Positions 54,801 through 62,700 of a stretch of 64,000 bases of DNA are shown one piece after another. Location: positions 3,312,908 through 3,376,907 of the forward strand of contig NW_006763290.1 of the NCBI RefSeq assembly GCF_000218685.1. The letters are read 5' to 3'. Under the pieces are notes generated by a model. That model did not search any database. It was not told the origin of the DNA and worked only from the letters and a program-made list of their open reading frames with translations. Numbering within the stretch: the first letter of the stretch is position 1; each line of letters opens with the position of its first letter. A program made the translations under genes and the position numbers. This stretch comes from Serpula lacrymans var. lacrymans S7.9 (Eukaryota; Basidiomycota; Agaricomycetes; Boletales; Serpulaceae).

Positions 54801-55149
54801 GGAATCCCAGATTGTGTTTCCTATCTTATTGGATAGCAACGGAGAGGTTGACATTGACAAGCACCGACACATCGTTATAGGTTTTCATTTGGAAATCCTT
54901 GTCAACATTGACCCCAATCCAAATAACATTGTAGGTGCAGGCATTTTCAACATGTCGATTGATGGAAAGGTTGGATGTCTTTTAAGACTGGAGCCAAACA
55001 GAGAGGCGAAGGTGAGATCAGTCATTCCCGCTACTATTATCATGTGATTTTTTATTCATCATCAGCTTTGTCGACTGACGGTAAGGAGTACTTCGGCAGA
55101 AGTTGCTTTATTAGTACGGAGAGTCCTTGAAACGGCACTGAAAGCATAG
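51819..55149 (+). CDS. apl3: AP-2 complex subunit alpha (alpha-adaptin), intact
   Basis: Large subunit of the AP-2 clathrin adaptor, acting in endocytosis at the plasma membrane. Exons: 51819-51848, 51898-51988, 52039-52069, 52125-52233, 52284-52477, 52531-52660, 52710-52811, 52860-52965, 53015-53689, 53744-55011 and 55066-55149. All introns are GT-AG, about 45-57 nt, and the exons sum to 2820 nt (939 aa) in one frame. The start [10 protein letters not shown] followed by [20 protein letters not shown] is the conserved N terminus. The armadillo-like trunk includes [40 protein letters not shown] and [20 protein letters not shown] short hinge (about residues 615-680) precedes the appendage (ear), ending [11 protein letters not shown]. 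Exon 1 is only 30 nt. No stop, frameshift or insertion. This is the only clearly intact host gene in the window. Probably expressed; no specific promoter motif recognised beyond the upstream MITE. Confidence 0.97.
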
Positions 55150-56465
55150 TGTAACCCTTGTTCGGATCTGAAACCACGTTGCAGATTTCGCTCCGGTTGT
55201 TTCCCTGTGAGGGGGAATAAGTGGATGGTGGATGATTGGTTACAGGTATCAGCTACATGTGAAATGTTAGACCTACGCCCGACTATAGCTTTTTATGTTG
55301 GGATAGAATCTTTGCCAAACTAGTTGCCACACCATACTAAGGCTTGAAGCAGGTGATGATCACCGGAAACAACTGTCACACCTGTCGCTCCCACGGTTGT
55401 CCTGTAACTAGAGTGGTTAATAATTCTCTGATGCACCTCTAATAAGAGGGGATAGGCACTTTGTGCTGCCTCTTTTATTTCCTTGGTCAATTAGATAGAC
55501 TCTGGAAATGGGACATGCTGTCCTCCCCTTGCCACCAGAGTCCGGACCCGAGGGACCTGCACAGCCAGGCCAGATGGTATCATCAGTCATGTTACCTCCA
55601 GGACGGCATCAATTTGATAACTAAAGGGGTAAACGTGGCATATGATGTTGATGCAACAACACAACATCGCTATAATGAGTCATCACAATCTCCTCACCAG
55701 TGTTGCCATCACCATCACCATCAACAGTGAACCACTCCTTTCCCTCTAACTGCCCCTTCCCCCTGCTTATGTCACAAAACCCATGGATCTACAAGCTGTG
55801 GAGTGGAGGCTCCTGTTCATTGACAGCTTATGGGAATGCAGCTATGTGAGCCTATAGGCTGTCACTGCACAGGAGGTCATTCTAACACTATCACCCCAGT
55901 ACGGCGCATCTTTGTCGCTGCCGCCAATGATGCAGGACACTTCCCCGCCCTCCAATCATCCCTTCCCGCCACTCATAGAACTGGTACACACCATAAGGGC
56001 TCAACAGTACCTTCATCACTGTCGCTTACTAGCTCTCCCCGTCCTCCCTCCAATTTGCCAACTCCCAATGTTGTATATACCCAGACACATCAAAGAGGCC
56101 TGTGTATTGCCCGGTTATAGGAACATGTACCACATGCACCTATAACCTGTCACTGCACAGGCGTCAATTCTGGCATACAATAACATGTCCTGAGGGGTGT
56201 CACTTTGAACACTCAACTGCTGTTGAGGACAACGGTCACCCATATTACATTCAATTCAAGCATGTCTAGTTGCTCTCACACTTCCCCCTCCCCAAGCCTT
56301 CTCGCCTCCCTTCACCCCACTCAGCTCCTATCACAGACATTTCTTCGTCTCATTACTTCCATGTTTACAGTAGGTATGATATTCATATGTTTGGGGTACA
56401 TGGAGGTGAGTACATGGAGCATAATGGGGCACATGGGGATCTATTATGACATAAGCCATCATTGG
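55150..56465. other. Intergenic region with a short direct repeat
   Basis: 3' flank of the AP-2 alpha gene and the downstream end of the minus-strand relic. A repeat of about 34 bp occurs at 55850-55882 and 56139-56171 (shared CTGTCACTGCACAGG). A short CACCATCACCATCA run is near 55710. No gene is supported. Confidence 0.5.
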
Positions 56466-57429
56466 GACTTCACTCATCTTGGTCAGAGTTTTCTCGGGAC
56501 AACACAATGACCTCCGCACTCTTTGGTGCCCTTTGGTTAGCTCTTCATCGCTGTGGCGCAACCTGTCTATTATCTCCACCACTAACCCTCTCATTCTTGC
56601 TATTCTGAGTGATCTGGCGTCTCTTACGCACTACACCCGCATCAGATTTTTTTTTCCTCTTTTTCTTCAACACCTCACCTGCTTGCCCATGTTCATTCAG
56701 CTGTGCCTTATGCTCTTGGAGTTGGGCTTGAGTCAGCTTCACCCAGTGACAGCTCCCAGTCTTCCGTGCCTCACGGAGTTTACAAATTTTCAGCACAGTG
56801 CCTATCACGGATGGGTTGACAAAAGGCATGTCCTGGTGGAATGGCTGTTTCATATTGATCATATACCATCTTTGTTTTCCGTTTCAAGATGCTTCCTGTT
56901 GTAACAGTGACTGAGTGTAATTAAATATAGACAATGTGTACTTACGCAAGCCGCTCCTACAAAACCTGGTGCACAGTTGGCGGCAGTCAGCAAGGTCTTC
57001 TTGTTTGCAGACGGCTGAAATAATAACGAGATAAGAGAAGATTAAATTAACTCAATGCAGTACTCACTCTGATTTCGTGAACAAGCCCATTGTTCGAATA
57101 ACATAGCAAGTTTGTCCGGGTCTCTCCCAACAACATCCTCCCAGAAGTCCATTGAGTTATTGCTTCCATACCAGGTGGGCGCCCCCAAGTCAAATATATG
57201 ACTGCGGGTCAGGAAAAAACAACCCCAAGCACCTGTCCTTGCAGCGAGATTATTGAGCTGAAAACAAGAAGTCAGTGAGGATCATCAATGAAATGATGTC
57301 ACTTTACCTCCTTTCCAATCCTATTTGCGGTTGCCAGGACATCCCTTGCTGCTGCTAAATTGTTAGCACGGCTTTCCAAGGACTTGGTTTCACGATGATT
57401 GAGAAGGCACCCACAAAGATCGTTGTCTT
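56466..57429 (-). pseudogene. Truncated gene of an Agaricomycete multi-copy family
   Basis: Minus strand. The visible first exon (57429-57307) reads DNDLCGCLLNHRETKSLESR and ends at GTAAAG. Exon 2 (about 57258-57068) reads LNNLAARTGAWGCFFLTRSH, then DVVGRDPDKLAMLFEQWACS. A third exon (about 57015-56946) and a fourth (from about 56896) follow GT-AG introns. The last part, after a frameshift near 56860, reads DMPFVNPSVIGTVLKICKLR, SCHWVKLTQAQLQEHKA and a basic KKKRKKKSD. I recognise the layout (TRSH...FEQWAC...CHWVKL...KKKRK) from repetitive Agaricomycete predicted proteins; function unknown. The 5' end is removed by the chromovirus LTR at 57430. Stops are at 56545 and 56468. Confidence 0.6.
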
Positions 57430-57815
57430 TGTCACGACTTGAACCAGAAGCGCTAGTCTGAGCGCTAATTTCCTTTTTCATTTTCTTTGATATCTGATCA
57501 CATGACAGATAAGATATGTTAAGCTGCTGCTTTAGCGCGGATAACATAAATACGTAGTTATATCAGATCACGTGACCATCACGTGACATAAGCCTAGAAT
57601 CATTACAAAGAACATCAGTCAGCGCCTCATGGCTGCTGCATGTTAGCTCAGTCAGCGCCTCATGGCTGACTTTCAGAAACATATATATAGTAGACCATCA
57701 TGTACATATTTTCCTCAGTTGTTGATTAATTCTCAATCGTTACTTGAAAACGCTACTTGTTTGATTTAAGCTTTTATCCCTCCGTTAACTCGGTATAGGG
57801 GATAGAGGTTTTACA
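57430..57815 (+). mobile_element. Chromovirus 5' LTR
   Basis: 386 bp, from TGTCACGACTTG to GGTTTTACA (TGT...ACA termini). The U3 part holds two TCACGTGA palindromes (57568-57575, 57579-57586), a perfectly duplicated 21-bp segment (57615-57635, 57648-57668) containing CAGCGCCTCATGGCTG, and a TATA box ATATATATAG at 57681-57690. The 3' boundary is inferred from the ACA end and the adjacent primer site, since the 3' LTR is only partly in view. Confidence 0.88.
57568..57690 (+). promoter_or_regulatory. LTR promoter: paired E-boxes, 21-bp direct repeats, TATA box
   Basis: Two CACGTG E-boxes, each inside TCACGTGA, are 11 bp apart start to start (57568 and 57579). Two identical 21-bp units are 33 bp apart (57615 and 57648). 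A TATA box lies at 57681-57690. CACGTG is the site of bHLH factors of the Cbf1 type in fungi. The layout suggests an upstream activating region; which factor binds is not known. Confidence 0.65.
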
Positions 57816-57816
57816 C

Positions 57817-57828
57817 AATCAACAACTG
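57817..57828 (+). promoter_or_regulatory. Primer-binding site complementary to the element's own RNA 5' end
   Basis: AATCAACAACTG, starting one base after the LTR, is the exact reverse complement of CAGTTGTTGATT at 57716-57727, which lies about 30 bp downstream of the TATA box where transcription should start. This is the arrangement of Tf1/sushi-type elements, in which the mRNA 5' end folds back to prime reverse transcription instead of a tRNA. Confidence 0.8.
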
Positions 57829-57843
57829 CTACAAGTACCGTTT

Positions 57844-58053
57844 ATGAACATAACAGCAACAATCCTAACAACCATCATCGTCACCATTATCATCATCTTA
57901 CTCATCCTAACCTTACTGAAACACTCAACCCAAACCACCACTACTCTTCCACTCCATCACATCCCCGCTCGCCCCAACACCATATTATCTTTCTTTCCCG
58001 CCAACGTATCACCCTCATCCTCCCAAGACTCTTTTGTCACTATCCCCCTCTAG
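57844..58053 (+). CDS. Leader ORF with a membrane-type N terminus (69 aa)
   Basis: The first ATG of the predicted chromovirus transcript (57844). It encodes MNITATILTTIIVTIIIILL and then a hydrophilic, Ser/Pro/Thr-rich tail, ending at 58053. One hydrophobic segment of about 20 residues could be a signal anchor. It lies between the primer site and gag. It could be a regulatory upstream ORF or simply a chance open frame of an AT-rich leader; no homologue is known to me. Confidence 0.35.
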   Translation: MNITATILTTIIVTIIIILLILTLLKHSTQTTTTLPLHHIPARPNTILSFFPANVSPSSSQDSFVTIPL

Positions 58054-58129
58054 TTACACTTTTATATCATCATAATCTCTTTGGTGTGGAACCACTGGGA
58101 TTTTCTCGGTTTTACCTAGTTTCATTTTT

Positions 58130-58216
58130 GATTTCCTCTGACCAGGCCGCGCATTTGCGTCCGCCAGTCGGGAGAAGGACTGAAAGCCTAATAAGCTGGT
58201 CACATTGGGACAACCG
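58130..58216 (+). other. Conserved retrotransposon leader segment
   Basis: CCTCTGACCAGGCCGCGCAT through GGAGAAGGACTGAAAGCC to GGACAACCGTT. Clearly similar segments lie in the leaders of gypsy-3 (39519-39605) and gypsy-1 (about 9271-9190, minus strand), although the chromovirus gag differs from theirs. Position and conservation suggest an RNA function (packaging, translation or splicing). The pyrimidine tract plus CTGACCAG would also serve as a 3' splice site. Confidence 0.55.
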
Positions 58217-58399
58217 TTCGGACCCCAATTTATCACTATACTTTTTACATAAAATTCGTAAAATACAAAAATAGTTACCATACCTACATAGTCAGTAGTG
58301 GGCTGAAGAGGACCACTTTGACTCAAAGAGAATAGATAGACTACTAGGATCTTAGAAAGCGGTGTATCGATCCAGCTTATCACTGGTGAACTCCTTTCT

Positions 58400-58837
58400 A
58401 TGCTTAGTAGAGAATTTTACATTTGGATCGGAGAGCAACACATTTACTCTCAAGATTACGTATTCAAAGGGCAATTCCCTTTACCAGAAATAGAACCCAT
58501 TAGAATCCCATCCCCTTTAATCAAATCCGAAACTCCCCCTCCTCCCCAACTCACGTTCAATGTCCAACCTAGAATATCGCGATCTGCCCGAGCCATCCAA
58601 CAGCACGGACAGCGCATTTACCAGGGAAATGATGGACGCATTACCCAGAATAGACACTCCCCCCCCGAAAGAAGCGCGATTGGAAGCATACGTAAAACAA
58701 GAAGTAGAAAAGGCAATAAGACAGACACAAATGCACTACCAATCGCAGCTAGACGAGGCACTCGAAGAAGTGAGCGTCTTGCAAAGAAAATTAAAGAAAC
58801 AGATACCGCCACCTCCAGAAAAGGTGGAAAGAAGTAG
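58400..58837 (+). CDS. 145-aa ORF overlapping gag in another frame
   Basis: ATG 58400 to stop 58837, overlapping the first 277 bases of gag. N-terminal part: MLSREFYIWIGEQHIYSQDY and a proline-rich stretch. C-terminal part very basic (ARRGTRRSERLAKKIK, ending SRKGGKK). It precedes the gag ATG by 160 nt and so would be met first by scanning ribosomes. It could be an accessory nucleic-acid-binding protein or a chance overlap. Confidence 0.35.
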   Translation: MLSREFYIWIGEQHIYSQDYVFKGQFPLPEIEPIRIPSPLIKSETPPPPQLTFNVQPRISRSARAIQQHGQRIYQGNDGRITQNRHSPPERSAIGSIRKTRSRKGNKTDTNALPIAARRGTRRSERLAKKIKETDTATSRKGGKK

Positions 58838-59678
58838 AACGGCACTGGAGAAACCCGAGAACTTCTCCGGAGATAAAAAGAAGTATAGGGCCTTTAGAGA
58901 GTCCTTATTACTACATTTCGAAGACGATGCCGTATATTTCAAAGATGACCGAAAAAAGATAAGCTTTGTGCTATCTTTTATGAAAGAAGGAGAAGCCGCG
59001 GCCTTCCGGACCGATTGGCTAGAGAACCGAGTCGACGCCCAACAACTGGGGCTCGATATTACAAACACGTACGGAAGCTGGCCGTATTTTGCGGACAAAA
59101 TGGAAGAAAGGTTCAAGGACAGTTTTGAAAAAGAAACTGCCAAGAACGAAATATTGACCCTGAGACAGGGCAATGAAACCGCCCAAGCCTTCTTTGAAAG
59201 GTTTGAAGAGAAGAAAAGATGGGCGGGATACACAAATAGAATAAATGAAGAGTTCCTAGTGTCTCTACTCAGAAGGAATATGAACAAGCCGCTAGTGGAT
59301 AGGGTGATCTACGGCGGGCACATTCCAAGAGATTACCAAGAGTGGAAAAGGGAACTCATCAGAATAGACTATATTTGGAGAGAGAGAGAAAAAGAGAAAA
59401 AAGGCTCCGATACTGGGAAGAAACCCTACTCGGAACAAAAGAAAGAAGGAGAGAAGAAGAAAGATGGAACCGGATATACCTATACCGGTAGCGGAGAAAG
59501 AATGGAGGTAGATAAAGCAAAGTTCCGCACAGAGGGACGATGCTACCGATGCGGAGAAAAGGGACATAGAAGCTTCAAATGCAAAGACGCACAAAAAAGG
59601 AAGCCACAATTTAATGTCCGAGAGTTCTTAGAAAAGATGACGAAAGAGGAAAGGGAAAAACTCCTTGAGGGTTTTTAA
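58560..59678 (+). CDS. Chromovirus Gag (372 aa)
   Basis: Capsid and nucleocapsid precursor that forms the virus-like particle. ATG 58560 (MSNLEYRDLPEPSNSTDSAF). A predicted coiled coil at residues about 45-85 (HYQSQLDEALEEVSVLQRKL) is followed by the Ty3-type capsid (YRAFRESLLLHFEDDAVYF, EKETAKNEILTLRQGNETA) and, near residue 328, a complete CCHC knuckle CYRCGEKGHRSFKC. It ends GAG GGT TTT TAA at 59678. The last two sense codons form a slippery heptamer with the preceding G. No stop or frameshift inside. Confidence 0.93.
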   Translation: MSNLEYRDLPEPSNSTDSAFTREMMDALPRIDTPPPKEARLEAYVKQEVEKAIRQTQMHYQSQLDEALEEVSVLQRKLKKQIPPPPEKVERSRTALEKPENFSGDKKKYRAFRESLLLHFEDDAVYFKDDRKKISFVLSFMKEGEAAAFRTDWLENRVDAQQLGLDITNTYGSWPYFADKMEERFKDSFEKETAKNEILTLRQGNETAQAFFERFEEKKRWAGYTNRINEEFLVSLLRRNMNKPLVDRVIYGGHIPRDYQEWKRELIRIDYIWREREKEKKGSDTGKKPYSEQKKEGEKKKDGTGYTYTGSGERMEVDKAKFRTEGRCYRCGEKGHRSFKCKDAQKRKPQFNVREFLEKMTKEEREKLLEGF

Positions 59679-59713
59679 AGAGGCCAGCGGTACCGCATCG
59701 ACCGACTGAGCCT
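59669..59713 (+). promoter_or_regulatory. Probable -1 ribosomal frameshift site (gag to pol)
   Basis: G GGT TTT (59669-59675) fits the X XXY YYZ slippery pattern in the gag frame and is followed at once by the gag stop TAA. Pol is open in the -1 frame from 59669. Six nt downstream a stem AGGC (59681-59684)/GCCT (59710-59713) encloses GCGG/CCGC (59687-59690/59693-59696), a possible stimulatory structure. Confidence 0.7.
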
Positions 59714-62700
59714 AAAGACGTTTCGAATCGGTTTCTTCCTTTGACTGTAGATACATGTGACTCAGAATTGTTACGCTGCAGCTTTAGCGCGGATGACAAT
59801 AAAATTATTTCCACTCAGACAAAGAAAGAAATCCGAAACGAAAAAGATGCAACTAGAGTAAAAGCGGCGCAGAGTGATAAGACATCCGCAGTTCCGACGG
59901 CGGGCGAATCACTAAAAAGCGCAGCATTTACGATAGAACCTAAGATTCCTACACCCGATGCGGCGAACTCTACGGAGGAAAACGCAGCAGAGACTGTAGA
60001 AGAAAGGTCAGGAACCCCTTTAAAAAAACCTAGAACAGAAGTTTGGACCCCAGAGTGGGTAGTAGACAGGCTAAGAGACCAAAAGGAAGAAAGATCCATT
60101 GGGATTCTAAGTGCCTGGACACATAAAAAAAGAACGAGAGAAGTAACCCGGGAAACGATCAAAGAAATCAACCGGTTACCAAAAGTAGAAGCTATACAAG
60201 CGATCATAGAAATTGCCTCCCCAAAAAAGTACATTAGGGGCACCCAAGGCAATCAAATGAACGTAAAATGTAAGCTTACTACATTAGATACTCTCCAATC
60301 AGAAACAGTCGAAGCACTATTGGACAGTGGATGCACGGGGAGTTGCATCGACTCCCAATTTGTGAAAGACAAAAGATATGAGACAAGGAAGATACCGAGA
60401 CCTATTCCAGTCTATAATGCAGATGGAACTCTTAATAAAAACGGAGCCATCAATGAATTTGTAATACTGCTCATGGAAATCGACGGACACGTCGAAAAGA
60501 TACATCTTGCCGTAACCAATCTGGGTAACGGAAAAATGTTTCTAGGACATGAATGGTTGAACAAACATAATCCTAAAATAGACTGGAAAGAATCGAAGTT
60601 GACCTTTGAAAGGTGTCCTGAAGAATGCAGACCAAGGATCCGAATCTCTGATCCAGAGGAAGATCCTGAAATATTCTTTGAGGAACTACGAGAAGATGAG
60701 AGGATGATACAGGTGAATCTCCATAATTTCGAAGATGCCACGATCGACAATCAATATTACCATATCAGAGCCCAAGGCACAATGGCACAAAAGCTAGCAG
60801 AAGCTGCAGGCAAAGATCGAAAAGAAGGAGGATTCGAAAAGATAGTGCCAAAACACCTCCATCAATACAAAGACGTATTTGATAAAAAGGAGTTTGACAC
60901 ATTACCTGAAAGAAGACAATGGGATCACGCAATCGAACTAATACCGGGAGATCACTCCCTAGATTGCAAGATCTATCCATTGGCAAGAGGAGAGCAAGAA
61001 GAACTAGATGCGTTCCTAAAAGAGAATCTGGAATCGGGACGGATAAGACCATCGAAGTCCCCATTCGCATCACCATTCTTCTTCATTAAAAAGAAAGACG
61101 GGAAGTTGAGACCAGTTCAAGATTATAGGAAGCTAAACGATATCACCATCAAAAATAGATATCCACTTCCGTTGATCGGGGAACTAGTAGACAAATTGAG
61201 TGGAGCCAAATACTTCACAAAATTGGATGTAAGATGGGGATATAATAACATCCGAATGAGAGAAGGAGATGAGCATAAAGCGGCGTTTAGGACAAATCGG
61301 GGATTATTCGAACCACTAGTCATGTTCTTCGGACTGACAAATTCCCCCGCCACGTTCCAAATGATGATGAACACGCTTTTTAGAGAGTTGATAGATGAAG
61401 GATTAGTAATCATATATCTAGATGATATCATGATATTCACAAAAGATATAGAAACGCACCGAGCAACGACGCGACGTGTGTTAGAAATCCTAAGAAAGAA
61501 TCATCTCTATCTTAAACCAGAAAAATGCGATTTCGAACAGACAGAAGTGGAATACCTGGGACTGATCATCTCAGAAAACGAAATTCGCATGGATCCGGTG
61601 AAAGTAGAAGGAATCAGCAAATGGCCAGAATGCAAAAATAAGAAAGACATACAAGCATTCTTGGGATTTGTGAATTTCTATCGAAGGTTCATAGAAGGCT
61701 TCGGGGAAGTAGCCAAACCATTGACCAAGTTAACGGGAAAAGAGGATTTCATTTGGGGAAATGAACAACAAGAAGCATTCAACACATTAAAACAACGTGT
61801 AGCTTCAGCCCCGGTGTTAGCTCTCCCAGTACCACATGGCCAATACAAAGTAGAAGCAGATAGTAGTGACTTCGCTATGGGTGCTGTCTTATCACAAAGA
61901 CAAAAAGATGACTGGAAGCCAATTGCATACCTCTCCAAAGCGTTAAACCCCACAGAACGCAATTACGAGATCTATGACAAAGAACTTCTTGCCATCATGA
62001 CGGCACTTAACGAATGGAGGCATTACTTAATAGACGCGGAAGAGGAATTTGAGATATGGACAGATCATCAGAATCTGCTGTATTTCAAAGAACCAAAGAA
62101 GTTGAATAGGAGACAGGCGCGGTGGATGACAGAGTTGAGCCAGTACCATTTCACGATACATCATATGCCAGGAAGGAAGCATATAAAAGCAGATCTTCTC
62201 TCCAGGCGATCAGATCATAACAAAGGAGAAAACGACAACGAAGACGTCGTGTTACTGGATGAGAAACTATTTGTAAGAATGACTCTCTCTCCAGAACAAA
62301 GACAAAAGATCGCAGACAGTCAAGAGAAAGAATTGGAGATTTCAAAGTGGATTACGAAAAGAAAGGGAAATGTAGATGAGCTGATAAAAAAGATGAAAGG
62401 AAAGATAGAAAGGAGAGAGGATGGTTGGCTAGACGAAGACGGTTGCATAGTATTCAAAGGCAGGATCTATGTACCGAAGGATGCCGCGCTAAGGGAAGAG
62501 ATTATCCGACGAAACCACGACTCTGTTATTGCAGGCCATCCAGGAAGATATAAGACAAAGGAGCTAATTACTCGACAATACTGGTGGCCCTATATGGACA
62601 GAGATATCACAAGATACGTAGATGGATGCGAAGTCTGCCAAAGAACCAAAACAGACCATAAAAAGAAAGCAGCACCGCTTCATCCAAATGAGATCCCGGA

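Noticed and set aside
53842..55047. The 401-codon open frame as a separate gene
   Set aside because: It is exon 10 of the AP-2 alpha gene; splice borders at 53743/53744 and 55011/55012 join it in frame with its neighbours.
58618..59287. Long minus-strand open frames opposite chromovirus gag (also opposite pol at several places)
   Set aside because: They are antisense shadows of the A-rich, purine-biased gag-pol coding strand, hydrophobic and without motifs.
59741..59820. Start of pol at a TTG codon at 59741
   Set aside because: TTG is not a credible eukaryotic start here. The frame is open back to 59669, where the slippery site offers a better explanation.
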